A DNA stretch of 64,000 nt from Pseudoalteromonas sp. MMG007 (GTDB lineage Bacteria; Pseudomonadota; Gammaproteobacteria; Enterobacterales; Alteromonadaceae). Positions within the stretch are counted from its first letter, which is position 1. Every line of letters begins with the position of its first letter. The notes under the pieces are model-generated. The model ran no database searches and was not told the origin of the DNA. It saw only the letters and a program-made list of their open reading frames with translations. Below are positions 8,306-17,601 of this stretch, piece by piece. The translations under genes were made by a program, and so were the position numbers. Location: positions 62,001 through 126,000 of the forward strand of contig NZ_JAGJEI010000005.1 of NCBI RefSeq assembly GCF_018100985.1. The letters are read 5' to 3'.

Positions 8306-10267
8306 TTAAATGCTTCTCGCTATTTGCAATGCTTCAAAAATAGCCCGTTTAGCATCAATAGCAGCAGCAAGTTTAGCGCCGCCAATAACATGTACTTTAG
8401 CGTTTTCGACCTGTGATTTTAATACTTCATCATTAGAAACTTGACCAATACATGCAATAACCGTATCAACCGCAAGCACTTGTGTTTCTCCTGCTACCGC
8501 TATAGTTAAACCATTATTATCAAAGCTTTGATACTGACAGTCAGCAATTTGTTTAACACCGTGCTGCTTTGCTACTTGACGGTGAATCCAACCTGTTGTT
8601 TTGCCAAGTTCACTACCAAACCGACCAGAACTTCTTTTAAGCATAAACAATTGGCGTTCGTCTTTGTGCGGTTGTGGCTTACACTCAATACCCCATTGCG
8701 ATTTAAAGTCACTAATAGTTTGTGATTTATGCTCGCTTAAAAATGCCACCATATCAAAGCCGATACCGCCAGCCCCTAAAATAACAATGGACTTACCAAG
8801 CTCTACTTCACCACGTATTACTTCATCATAAGCAAACACTCGTTTGCCATCACTACACTTAATTGATGCTTCACGAGGGCGCACACCTGTTGCAAACACA
8901 ATGTCATCGTAGTTGTTCAACATCGAGTCGTCATACGCTTTGCCTAGTTCAACATTTACCTTTAATCGCTCAAGCTCATTGGTAAAGTATGCCAATGTAT
9001 GATTAAAATCTTCTTTACCAGGTATTTGCATTGCTAAGTTAAATTGACCACCCATTTGGTTTTTTTGATCAATTAACGTAACGTTATGCCCTTTTTGTGC
9101 CAAATAACAGCTAGCCGATAACCCAGCGGGGCCTGCTCCTACAACCAGTACATTTTTAGCTTTAGTGGCTTTTTCCAATGGGTAATCAAGTTCGAACGCA
9201 GCTTGAGGATTTACCAAACATGTAGCACGTTTATTTTTAAATACATGATCTAGACAACCTTGGTTACAACCAATACAAATATTAATTTGCTTTGATTGCT
9301 GATTAGCATACTTATTAAAAAACTCAGGATCTGCAAGTAATGGCCTCGCCATTGAAATTAGATCAGCTTCACCGGCACTTAAAATATCGTTTGCTATATC
9401 AGGGGTATTAATACGGTTTACCGCTATAACCGGAACATCCACTACATCTTTTAAACGTTTTGATGCTTCTTTAAATGCGCCCGGCGGTACCATACTCGCA
9501 ATTGTTGGTACTCGTGCTTCGTGCCAACCAATGCCCGTATTAAAAATATCAACACCTGCTTTTTCAAGTTCAGTAGCTTGAATGACGACTTCATCTGGCG
9601 TTGAGCCATCTGGGATTAAATCGATTACCGATAGTCTAAAAATGATTAAAAACTTTTCAGAAACTTTTGCTCTAACCGCTTTAACTATTTCAAGAGCTAA
9701 ACGCATTCTGTTTTCTAGGCTTCCACCAAATTCATCAGTGCGCTTATTTGTATGCGGAGCCATAAACTCATTGATTAAATACCCTTCTGAACCCATAACC
9801 TCTACGCCATCGTAGCCTGCTTTCTCAGCCATGTAAGCTGAGTGAGCAAAGTCTTTTATGGTTTTTTTAATCGAGCTAAGTGACATAGCTTTAGGTTTAT
9901 AAGGATTAATAGGTGCTTTTATTGCACTAGGTGCTTGATTGAATGGATGATACGCGTAGCGACCAGCATGTAGTAACTGCAAACAAATTTTACCACCATG
10001 CTGATGTACAGCGTCTGTGTACGCACGGTGTTTAAATACATCGTAGTAGCTATTAAAAGAAGATGATACAGGCGTTAATTTGCCACGTAGATTAGGGCTG
10101 TAACCACCTGTAATAAGCATAGCAGTGCCACCTTTGGCGCGAGCTTCATAAAAGGCGCGTAAACGTTTACGGTTATGCCACCCTTCTTCTAAGCCGGTAT
10201 GCATTGACCCCATTACTAAGCGGTTACGTAATTGTGTGTGTTTTAATTGTAGTTGTTGTTCTAACAT
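8306..10267 (-). CDS. fadH: NADPH-dependent 2,4-dienoyl-CoA reductase
   Basis: A 653-residue flavoprotein colinear with E. coli FadH. The N-terminal old-yellow-enzyme TIM barrel (about 1-340) has VMGSMHTGLEEGW, GKICLQLLHAGRYAYHP, YDGVEVMGSEGYLINEFMAPHTNKR and NTGIGWHEARVPTIA. Next is the 4Fe-4S cluster motif CIGCNQGCLDHVFKNKRATCLVNP (about 340), then FAD- and NADPH-binding Rossmann domains (VLVVGAGPAGLSA; IVILGAGGIGFDM). It reduces 2,4-dienoyl-CoA during beta-oxidation of unsaturated fatty acids with double bonds at even positions. A single gene with a 220-bp divergent promoter region shared with sppA. Confidence 0.92.
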   Translation of the reverse strand: MLEQQLQLKHTQLRNRLVMGSMHTGLEEGWHNRKRLRAFYEARAKGGTAMLITGGYSPNLRGKLTPVSSSFNSYYDVFKHRAYTDAVHQHGGKICLQLLHAGRYAYHPFNQAPSAIKAPINPYKPKAMSLSSIKKTIKDFAHSAYMAEKAGYDGVEVMGSEGYLINEFMAPHTNKRTDEFGGSLENRMRLALEIVKAVRAKVSEKFLIIFRLSVIDLIPDGSTPDEVVIQATELEKAGVDIFNTGIGWHEARVPTIASMVPPGAFKEASKRLKDVVDVPVIAVNRINTPDIANDILSAGEADLISMARPLLADPEFFNKYANQQSKQINICIGCNQGCLDHVFKNKRATCLVNPQAAFELDYPLEKATKAKNVLVVGAGPAGLSASCYLAQKGHNVTLIDQKNQMGGQFNLAMQIPGKEDFNHTLAYFTNELERLKVNVELGKAYDDSMLNNYDDIVFATGVRPREASIKCSDGKRVFAYDEVIRGEVELGKSIVILGAGGIGFDMVAFLSEHKSQTISDFKSQWGIECKPQPHKDERQLFMLKRSSGRFGSELGKTTGWIHRQVAKQHGVKQIADCQYQSFDNNGLTIAVAGETQVLAVDTVIACIGQVSNDEVLKSQVENAKVHVIGGAKLAAAIDAKRAIFEALQIARSI

Positions 10268-10486
10268 CCTGTGCCTCGTTAACTGGTCTAACCTGTATAC
10301 ATTAACTAATTCTGCTTTAATGGCAAGTAATAAGCAATATGTGCCAGCATTTAATTAAAAATTGTAGTCGAAACTTACATTTATAGTCTCTCATAAACAC
10401 TTCGTTACGATTTAGCAGTTAAATTTATTTTTATTCTAGGCTAAGATGGAACTAATGTATTAGCTGTACCAAATTAAGGAGCTATT

Positions 10487-12352
10487 TTGATAGCAAAGGT
10501 ATTTAAAGGTATTTGGGCTGGAATAAACTTTTCTCGCCGTTTGATACTCAACATTTTGTTTTTATTACTGGTCATCGTTTTTTTTGTTTCACTATCAAGT
10601 GATGACGATGAAATAATTATAGAAAACGGTTCTGTGCTTAGGCTTAACCTCAATGGCCCCATTGTTGAAGAAAAAACATATGTTGATCCAGTAGAAGCAG
10701 CACTAAGCGATGCAACTTCTGGCTCTGAGGCACCAAGCGAAATTCTACTCGACGATGTTGTCGAAGTAATAAATGAAGCAACCAATGATGACCGTATTAC
10801 TGTCATGCTGCTTGATTTACAAGAAATGCCTAAAGCGCATTTAAATAAACTCAAGCAAATTACTAATGCTATCGATGCATTTAAACAAGCAGGTAAAAAA
10901 GTTATTGCATCTGGGTATTACTATACTCAAGCGCAGTATTATATAGCATCGCACGCTGATGAAGTTGCAATGCACCCTTATGGAAGTGTAGCTATAGAAG
11001 GCTACGGCATGTATCCACTTTACTTTAAAGATGCTCTAGAAAAACTAGAAGTAACGCAGCATATTTTCCGTGTTGGTACATTTAAATCTGCGGTAGAGCC
11101 GTTTATCCGTAATGATATGTCTGATGCAGCTAAAGAAGCTAATAGTGTATGGTTAGGAGCGCTTTGGAGCGAGTACAAACACGATGTTTCAGCAGTACGC
11201 CCTTTTGATGAGTCTAACTTTGATGAAACAATGGATGTTTACCTTGCAAAAATGAAAGCAGCCGATGGCGATGCAGGTAAATATGCACTTGATCACCAGT
11301 GGGTTGATTCATTAAAAACAAATCAACAAGTTCGTCAACAATTAATAGAGTTAGTAGGCGCACAAGAAGATGGTAAAACATTTAAGCAAGTATCATTTCG
11401 TGAGTACTTAAGCTTAGTTAGACCGCCTATCGAATTTGATAATCCAATTACCGAAAAAGTGGCTGTAGTGGTTGCTAAAGGCACTATTGTAGATGGCGAA
11501 CGTAAAGCAGGTGAAATTGGTGGTGATTCTACCGCTGCTCTACTTCGTAAAGCTCGCCTTGATGATAAAGTTAAAGCTGTTGTTCTTCGTATAGATTCAG
11601 GTGGCGGCAGCATGTTTGCTTCAGAAGTCATTCGCGCCGAAGTACTTGCATTAAAAGCAGCAGGTAAACCGGTTATTGCATCTATGAGCTCTGTTGCCGC
11701 TTCAGGCGGCTATTGGATTGCCTCAGCAGCTAACGAAATCTGGGCAGCACCAAGCACAATCACCGGTTCTATTGGTGTATTTGGTACATTTATGACATTT
11801 GAAAACACCCTGTCTAAAATTGGTGTTTATTCAGACGGCGTTGCTACAACCGAAATGGCTGGCTTTTCGATTACGCGTCCATTAAATGAAAAGATGGCAG
11901 AAGTTATTCAAATGAGTGTTGAAGAAGCTTACGGCCGTTTTTTAGCTGTGGTTGCCGATGCACGTAACATGACCCCGGAGCAAGTAGATAAAATTGCTCA
12001 AGGTCGAGTTTGGATTGCTTCTAAAGCGCAAGAGCTTGGCTTGGTTGATAAACTAGGTGATAAGCAAGACGCAATAAAAGCAGCCGCTGCACTTGCCAAG
12101 CTTAATCATTATGAAGTTAAAACAATCAAACAAGATTTAAGCCCGCAAGAGAAAATGATTCAAGATATTTTTGGTAACGCGTCAATTAAATCAATGCTTG
12201 GATTACAAACACAAAAAGCGTCGGTGTTAGCTACACAGGCTAATTTACAAAGTGTTATTAACCAATTAAGCACAGAAGTAGAAAACCTTAAAGATTATAA
12301 CGATCCACAAGGCGTATACGCTCGCTGTTTAGTGTGTCGTGTTGCACAATAA
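10487..12352 (+). CDS. sppA: signal peptide peptidase SppA, 67-kDa type
   Basis: A 621-residue membrane-anchored serine protease that degrades cleaved signal peptides. One N-terminal membrane segment (about 20-40, LILNILFLLLVIVFFVSL) is followed by two tandem ClpP-like domains. The Ser/Lys dyad is visible: general base K200 in GTFKSAVEP of the first domain and nucleophile S406 in SVAASGGYW of the second, as in E. coli SppA. The start is TTG 10487, well supported by AAGGAG about six bases before it; no in-frame ATG would keep the membrane anchor. ansA follows after a hairpin, the same neighbour as in E. coli. Confidence 0.92.
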   Translation: MIAKVFKGIWAGINFSRRLILNILFLLLVIVFFVSLSSDDDEIIIENGSVLRLNLNGPIVEEKTYVDPVEAALSDATSGSEAPSEILLDDVVEVINEATNDDRITVMLLDLQEMPKAHLNKLKQITNAIDAFKQAGKKVIASGYYYTQAQYYIASHADEVAMHPYGSVAIEGYGMYPLYFKDALEKLEVTQHIFRVGTFKSAVEPFIRNDMSDAAKEANSVWLGALWSEYKHDVSAVRPFDESNFDETMDVYLAKMKAADGDAGKYALDHQWVDSLKTNQQVRQQLIELVGAQEDGKTFKQVSFREYLSLVRPPIEFDNPITEKVAVVVAKGTIVDGERKAGEIGGDSTAALLRKARLDDKVKAVVLRIDSGGGSMFASEVIRAEVLALKAAGKPVIASMSSVAASGGYWIASAANEIWAAPSTITGSIGVFGTFMTFENTLSKIGVYSDGVATTEMAGFSITRPLNEKMAEVIQMSVEEAYGRFLAVVADARNMTPEQVDKIAQGRVWIASKAQELGLVDKLGDKQDAIKAAAALAKLNHYEVKTIKQDLSPQEKMIQDIFGNASIKSMLGLQTQKASVLATQANLQSVINQLSTEVENLKDYNDPQGVYARCLVCRVAQ

Positions 12353-12405
12353 AAGTGCACCTACGTTCCTAAGTAGCTGTATTTAGAGCTGCTTAACGCT
12401 ATACT

Positions 12406-12430
12406 AAGCCCAGTTTTTTTACTGGGCTTT
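12406..12430 (+). terminator. terminator-like hairpin between sppA and ansA
   Basis: AAGCCCAGT / ACTGGGCTT with a T-rich loop is followed by TTTTTT. The T-run ends three bases before the ansA ATG (12434), so the hairpin occupies the place where a ribosome-binding site would be. Confidence 0.75.
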
Positions 12431-12433
12431 TTT

Positions 12434-13444
12434 ATGAAACGTAAACGCATTTATATCGCTTACACTGGCGGTACTATAGGGATGAAAAAATCGAGCCGTG
12501 GATACATTCCGGCTGAAGGCTTTTTAACTGAAACTGTAGTTAATAACGCAGAATTTAATCGTGAAGAAATGCCTTTATTTGATATTCACGAATACTGCCC
12601 TCTTATCGACTCCTCCGATATGTCACCTGAGCATTGGCAACTTATTGCTAACGATATCAAGAGTAAATATCAAGATTATGATGGCTTTGTTGTGCTTCAT
12701 GGCACAGATACAATGGCATACACTGCATCGGCACTGTCGTTTATGTTCGAGAACTTAACTAAACCCGTTATTGTTACTGGCTCACAAATACCGTTGTCTC
12801 AGCTGCGATCTGACGGGCAAGTGAACTTACTAAATGCAATGTATTTAGCTGCTAATTACCCTATCGCTGAAGTTAGCTTATTTTTTAATAATCAGTTATT
12901 TAGAGGTAATCGAGCAACCAAAGCACATGCAGATGGCTTTAATGCGTTTACATCGCCTAACCTTGAGCCTTTAGCATTATCTGGTATTAATATTCAGCTT
13001 ATTAAAGGTCAGCTTAGCCCGTATGTTGAAAACGAGTTACAGGTAACCTCAATTACACCACAGCCAATTGGTGTACTTTATTTATACCCAGGTATAAGTA
13101 AAGAAGTGGTGGAAAGCCTAGTTAACGGCAGCATAAAAGCATTAGTATTACTCAGTTTTGGCGTAGGTAATGCCCCGCAAGATCCAGCTTTTTTAGCCAT
13201 ACTTGAGCAAGCGAGTAAACGTGGTGTAGTTATTATTAATTTAACCCAGTGCTTGAAAGGCCATGTAAATATGGGCGGCTATGCAACCGGCAATGCACTT
13301 TTAAATATTGGTGTAATTAGTGGTTACGATATGACTTTAGAGGCATGTTTGACTAAATTACATTACTTACTTAGCCAAAAGCTTGAAGTAGAAACTATAC
13401 GCCATTTAATGCAAGACAATTTACGCGGTGAATTAAGCAGGTAA
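12434..13444 (+). CDS. ansA: type I (cytoplasmic) L-asparaginase
   Basis: A 336-residue enzyme hydrolysing L-asparagine to aspartate and ammonia. It aligns with E. coli AnsA from the first residues (MKRKRIYIAYTGGTIGMKKS). It carries both catalytic threonine motifs: AYTGGTIG near residue 14 and VLHGTDTMAYTASALSF (about 90), plus VTGSQIPLSQLRSDGQ and NLTQCLKGHVNMGGYATG. No signal peptide. The colinear match fixes the start, yet no Shine-Dalgarno sequence precedes it because a terminator-like hairpin sits there. It follows sppA, an arrangement conserved in enterobacteria. Confidence 0.92.
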   Translation: MKRKRIYIAYTGGTIGMKKSSRGYIPAEGFLTETVVNNAEFNREEMPLFDIHEYCPLIDSSDMSPEHWQLIANDIKSKYQDYDGFVVLHGTDTMAYTASALSFMFENLTKPVIVTGSQIPLSQLRSDGQVNLLNAMYLAANYPIAEVSLFFNNQLFRGNRATKAHADGFNAFTSPNLEPLALSGINIQLIKGQLSPYVENELQVTSITPQPIGVLYLYPGISKEVVESLVNGSIKALVLLSFGVGNAPQDPAFLAILEQASKRGVVIINLTQCLKGHVNMGGYATGNALLNIGVISGYDMTLEACLTKLHYLLSQKLEVETIRHLMQDNLRGELSR

Positions 13445-13463
13445 CTTTTTTTACCAAAAAGCA

Positions 13464-13489
13464 AAAGGCACGCTATTTAGCGTGCCTTT
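13464..13489. terminator. terminator-like hairpin between convergent ansA and gnd
   Basis: AAAGGCACGCTA / TAGCGTGCCTTT, loop 3 nt. A-rich sequence to the left gives a broken T-tract on the minus strand and a short one on the plus strand, so it probably serves both converging genes. Confidence 0.65.
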
Positions 13490-13525
13490 AGTGTGTTACG
13501 TAACCAAATTTTGATTACGTAATAA

Positions 13526-14899
13526 TTATCTAACTTTAGCGTCTAAATCGACTAAGTCAGTTAAGTGACAAGCCTCGCCACTGTGAGTTTTTACACCATG
13601 CTCACCAAAGTAATCACGCTGGGCTTGTACTAAATGCCCATTACTAGGTGTGGTAAGTGTTGCTAAATACGTTTGCGTAGCACCTAATACCGGAAATGCT
13701 AAACCAGTCATTACGGCTTGGCCGGTAATTTTGCGTAAAGAGTTTGACTCTTTTTCAAGGGTATCAATAAATTCAACACCTTGTGCAACACTATCTAAGT
13801 AGTCAGCACGGATAATACAACCCGCACGCCACGTTTGAAGTGTCTTAGATAAATCAACTTTCCACTGGTGAGTACGCGATGCACCTTTGATAAGTGCTAA
13901 GCCTTGGCGGTAAGCTAACAAACTTGCAAGTAAAAATGCGTCTTTTAACTCTTCTAAATCAATATCAACATTATTAGTAGATTTAGCTGCGTACGACATT
14001 TCTTGTGCAGCAGTTGTGTTACACGCGTTTGTTAAATGACGTGCCTGCACTGCAGCTACAAGTGATGGTACCGCAATACCTAGTTCTAATGCATTTTGTG
14101 CAGTCCAAAGACCGGTGCCCTTGGCGCCTACTTTATTATCAATTAAGTCAGCAAGAGGCACATTATTTTGATTTTCAAGTGATAAAATATGGCTAGAGAT
14201 AGACAATAAGTAGCTATTTAATTGACCCTGAGACCAGTCGTTAAAAATTTCAGCAACTTCTTTAGGTGAACGGCCCGTGCCAATACGAAGTAGTTGATAT
14301 ACTTCAGCAATAAGCTGCATCAGGGCATATTCAATACCATTGTGAACCATTTTTACAAAATGACCACTGGCAGATTGGCCAACGCGTGCAAAACACGATT
14401 CACCATTAAAACTCGCAGCTGCTTTTTCAAACCACGGTTCAATTCTTCCCCAACCACCTTCAGAGCCACTGGCCATCATAGCTGGTCCGTGGCGAGCGCC
14501 TTCGGCCCCACCTGAGATGCCCATGGTGGCAAATTCAAATTTGTTTTGGTATTTAAGTTTACGCGTTATACCATCTTTATAATTGCTGTTACCGCAATCT
14601 ACAATGATATCGTTACACTCTACGCCCGCTTCTACTAGTTCATTACAAACAGCATCAACTAGTTCTCCAGCAGGAACAAGTAATAAAATAGAACGAGGTG
14701 CTTCTAAACGCCTTACCATGTCTCTTAAATCAGAAACAATGTGAAGTCGTTCAGCCATGCCTTGAGATTTAGCACAGCTTAATAACTCTTCACCCGCATG
14801 TGGGTTTTTGTCATAAGCAACGAGCGTTATCCCTTTTTCAATCAAGTTTAGGGCAAGATTTTTCCCCATAACGCCTAACCCTACTAATGCAACTTGCAT
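13526..14899 (-). CDS. gnd: 6-phosphogluconate dehydrogenase, decarboxylating
   Basis: A 457-residue enzyme of the oxidative pentose-phosphate pathway, converting 6-phosphogluconate to ribulose-5-phosphate with NADP+. It has the N-terminal Rossmann motif VALVGLGVMGKNLALNLIEKG, the substrate-binding stretch MGISGGAEGARHGPAMMASG, VKMVHNGIEYALMQLIAE, and the KGTGLWT motif (about 260) with catalytic Lys. It is slightly shorter than the E. coli enzyme (468), mainly in the C-terminal tail. Divergent from pyk. The shared 378-bp region holds a palindromic operator, so gnd may be under the same control. Confidence 0.9.
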   Translation of the reverse strand: MQVALVGLGVMGKNLALNLIEKGITLVAYDKNPHAGEELLSCAKSQGMAERLHIVSDLRDMVRRLEAPRSILLLVPAGELVDAVCNELVEAGVECNDIIVDCGNSNYKDGITRKLKYQNKFEFATMGISGGAEGARHGPAMMASGSEGGWGRIEPWFEKAAASFNGESCFARVGQSASGHFVKMVHNGIEYALMQLIAEVYQLLRIGTGRSPKEVAEIFNDWSQGQLNSYLLSISSHILSLENQNNVPLADLIDNKVGAKGTGLWTAQNALELGIAVPSLVAAVQARHLTNACNTTAAQEMSYAAKSTNNVDIDLEELKDAFLLASLLAYRQGLALIKGASRTHQWKVDLSKTLQTWRAGCIIRADYLDSVAQGVEFIDTLEKESNSLRKITGQAVMTGLAFPVLGATQTYLATLTTPSNGHLVQAQRDYFGEHGVKTHSGEACHLTDLVDLDAKVR

Positions 14900-15108
14900 T
14901 TAGTGTCCTCCTCGGTAACAACTATTTGGTTAGAAAATTCAGTGTATAAATTAAATAATACCGCGTGCATTATACTCATGCAGTTATAAAATACTAACCA
15001 CGAGTCAATACAACATGCTTTTTTATTACAGATAAATAAGCTACGTAATTATATCAAACATCAATGCCCTAAGGGTGACTAAAAGCAAGCTATTTGAAAT
15101 TAAGATCA

Positions 15109-15137
15109 TTGACGCATTCTGACACCGGTGTCATAAT
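15109..15137 (+). promoter_or_regulatory. pyk promoter with embedded palindromic operator TGACACCGGTGTCA
   Basis: A perfect 14-bp palindrome at 15120-15133 lies in the spacer of a candidate promoter with -35 TTGACG (15109-15114), a 17-bp spacer and -10 CATAAT (15132-15137). The central CCGG palindrome resembles LacI-family operators. The same 14 bases occur twice upstream of edd. The position implies repression of pyk, and perhaps of divergent gnd. The rest of the 378-bp gnd-pyk gap shows only AT-rich sequence. Confidence 0.65.
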
Positions 15138-15277
15138 GATGACACAATAGTTTTGTATAAAATAGTGGTAAACCTTTGATGTTTGCCTACAACTAAAAAC
15201 GTTTTATTCTAATATAGATATTTTTAGTAAACAAAATAACAGTCAACCTGCTTTCACCAAGCACACAGGAGAAATTG

Positions 15278-16714
15278 ATGCTAAGACGCACAAAAATAGT
15301 CGCTACCCTTGGGCCTGCTACCGATAGAGATAACAACCTAGAAAAAATAATTATCGCTGGGGCCAATGTAGTACGTTTAAACTTCTCACATGGTGTTGCC
15401 CAAGATCATAAAGACCGTGCACAAGCAGTTCGTAATATCGCCAAAAAATTAGGTAAGCACATTGCAATTCTTGCAGACCTTCAAGGCCCTAAAATCCGTG
15501 TTTCTACTTTTAAAGAAGGTAAAGTAAACCTTGCCGTGGGTGCAAAATTTACTCTTGATGCAAAAATGGAAAAAGGCGAAGGCGATGTAAACGCTGTAGG
15601 TATTGATTATAAAGAATTACCACAAGATGTAACGCCAGGTGATTTACTACTGTTAAATGATGGTTTAATCCAACTTACTGTTGAAGAAGTTGATGGTCAT
15701 TTAGTGCACTGTAGCGTAACTGTTGGCGGCGTATTATCTAACAATAAAGGTATTAACCGTTTAGGTGGTGGCTTAACTGCACCTGCATTTACTGAAAAAG
15801 ATAAAGAAGATTTAATAACTGCGGCTGAAATTAACGTAGATTACATTGCAGTATCATTCCCACGTAGTGGTGACGATATGCGCTATGTACGCTCACTTGC
15901 TGAAGCTGCAGGCTCAAAAGCACAACTACTTGCAAAAATTGAACGTGCAGAAGCAGTTGAAACTCAAGAAGCTGTTGATGATATCGTTTTAGCGTCTGAC
16001 GCTGTAATGGTTGCTCGTGGTGATTTAGGTGTTGAAATTGGTGATGCTGCTCTTATGGGTAAGCAAAAACTAATTATTCGTCGTGCTCGTTCATTAAACC
16101 GTACTGTTGTAACCGCAACACAAATGATGGAATCAATGATCGATAATCCTATGCCAACACGTGCAGAAGTTATGGATGTTGCAAATGCGGTACTTGATGG
16201 TACTGATGCGGTTATGCTTTCAGCTGAAACAGCTGCAGGCGATTACCCTGAAGAAACAGTAGCTACAATGGCACGTGTTTGTTTAGGTGCTGAATCTCAA
16301 AAAGAAACGCACGTATCTAAGCACCGTTTAGACAGCCGTTTTTCTAATAACGCAGAGTCAATTGCCCTTTCAGCTATGTATGCAGCTAACCACTTAGACT
16401 CTGTAAAAGCGATTGTTACGCTTACTGAGTCAGGTAGCACAGCTAAATTAATGTCGCGTATAAGCTCTGGTTTACCAATCTACTCGCTTTCACGTCACGC
16501 AAGTACACTTGGTCAAACAGCGCTTTACCGTGGTGTTTACCCTGTGCTTTTTGATTCAACAAAAACTGAAAAAGACGGCATGGTTAAAGCTGCACTTGAT
16601 ACGCTTGTAGCTCAAGGGTCATTACAGTCTGGCGATACAGTTATTATAACTCACGGTGATTCTATGGAAACTGTGGGCGCTACTAACACAATGAAAATTG
16701 TAACTGTAGCGTAA
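15278..16714 (+). CDS. pyk: pyruvate kinase
   Basis: A 478-residue glycolytic enzyme converting phosphoenolpyruvate and ADP to pyruvate and ATP. It shows [14 protein letters not shown] at the N-terminus, the substrate region [19 protein letters not shown], the active-site signature with catalytic Lys ([13 protein letters not shown]), [12 protein letters not shown] and [15 protein letters not shown] [11 protein letters not shown]. Length and sequence are nearest the AMP/sugar-phosphate-activated PykA (type II) group. An in-frame TTG lies one codon upstream, but AGGAG is seven bases before ATG 15278. A strong terminator follows. It takes the last step of the Entner-Doudoroff flow whose operon lies at 60-64 kb. 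Confidence 0.93.
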   Translation: MLRRTKIVATLGPATDRDNNLEKIIIAGANVVRLNFSHGVAQDHKDRAQAVRNIAKKLGKHIAILADLQGPKIRVSTFKEGKVNLAVGAKFTLDAKMEKGEGDVNAVGIDYKELPQDVTPGDLLLLNDGLIQLTVEEVDGHLVHCSVTVGGVLSNNKGINRLGGGLTAPAFTEKDKEDLITAAEINVDYIAVSFPRSGDDMRYVRSLAEAAGSKAQLLAKIERAEAVETQEAVDDIVLASDAVMVARGDLGVEIGDAALMGKQKLIIRRARSLNRTVVTATQMMESMIDNPMPTRAEVMDVANAVLDGTDAVMLSAETAAGDYPEETVATMARVCLGAESQKETHVSKHRLDSRFSNNAESIALSAMYAANHLDSVKAIVTLTESGSTAKLMSRISSGLPIYSLSRHASTLGQTALYRGVYPVLFDSTKTEKDGMVKAALDTLVAQGSLQSGDTVIITHGDSMETVGATNTMKIVTVA

Positions 16715-16729
16715 TTTCTGCTTTGTATA

Positions 16730-16757
16730 AAAAATGCGAGCTAAGCTCGCATTTTTT
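16730..16757 (+). terminator. terminator of pyk
   Basis: AAAAATGCGAG / CTCGCATTTTT, 4-nt loop, T-run, 16 bp past the stop. It can also serve the convergent response-regulator gene. Confidence 0.88.
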
Positions 16758-16776
16758 ATGTCTTTAAAATATCACA

Positions 16777-17601
16777 CTAGCTCGCGAGTGCTGCTTTTAC
16801 CTTGTCACGGTAGCTTCGGCTCACTTTAAGCTCTTGCCCGTTTTCAAGTACTAATAAATACTCACCACTTACTTGCGTAACCAGTTTACTTATTTGTTTT
16901 GTATTAACGATTGCACTGCGGTGTACGCGAACAAATAAATGAGGATCGAGCTCTTGCTCAAGTTCCTTCATTGTTTTTCGTAGTATGTGTGTTTGCCCGT
17001 CTTGGCAATGTAAACACATATAGTCACCGGCAGCATCTACCCACTGAATAGTGGCCACTGGCACACGTATTATTTCACCTTGCTCTTTTACAGCCAATGA
17101 TTCTGGGTAACGTCTATCTGTTAGCGTATCGCCTGTGGCTAATTTTTTTAATATTTCTTCGCAATTATTACCAGTAATTCCGGCTACAAAACTCGCTAGT
17201 TTTTTCTTATGGACGTTGTCTTGCTGCGTTTTTAAATAGGTATGCACTTTTTCTACCGCCTGTTTTAGTCTGTTATCATCAACGGGTTTTAAAATGTAAT
17301 CTAGCGCATGAATTTCGAACGCTTTAACAGCAAACTGATCAAAGGCAGTTACAAATACAATCGCAGGTAATGCTTTTGTACTTTCGCTTAGCGCTCTTGC
17401 TACTTCAAAACCATTCATGCCTGGCATTTGAATATCTAAAAATACTAAATCTATTTGTTCACTTTGACACATTTCAATTGCATCTGCGCCTGAGCTGCAC
17501 AATTTTATCACTTCAATATCAGCAAAATCTTCAAGTCTTACTGCTAAACCTTTTCTTGCTAAGGGTTCGTCATCAACGATAAGTGTTTTTATTTTAGTCA
17601 T
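16777..17601 (-). CDS. LytTR-family response regulator
   Basis: A 274-residue response regulator. The N-terminal receiver domain (about 1-125) has the acidic pocket VDDEP, phospho-acceptor Asp56 in LVFLDIQMPGMNGFE, and the conserved Lys in YILKPVDD. The C-terminal LytTR DNA-binding domain (about 165-274) contains VDAAGDYMCLHC and LFVRVHRSAIVNTKQI. Its start overlaps the stop of the histidine kinase gene by four bases, so the two are translationally coupled and form a two-component system of LytS/LytR or YehU/YehT type. The target genes are not evident from the window. Confidence 0.9.
   Translation of the reverse strand: MTKIKTLIVDDEPLARKGLAVRLEDFADIEVIKLCSSGADAIEMCQSEQIDLVFLDIQMPGMNGFEVARALSESTKALPAIVFVTAFDQFAVKAFEIHALDYILKPVDDNRLKQAVEKVHTYLKTQQDNVHKKKLASFVAGITGNNCEEILKKLATGDTLTDRRYPESLAVKEQGEIIRVPVATIQWVDAAGDYMCLHCQDGQTHILRKTMKELEQELDPHLFVRVHRSAIVNTKQISKLVTQVSGEYLLVLENGQELKVSRSYRDKVKAALAS

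Noticed and set aside
14900..15277. HexR box (TGTAATTAAATTACA type) in the gnd-pyk gap
   Set aside because: TACGTAATTATATCA near 15043 matches only in part. The perfect TGACACCGGTGTCA palindrome is the much better candidate for control.
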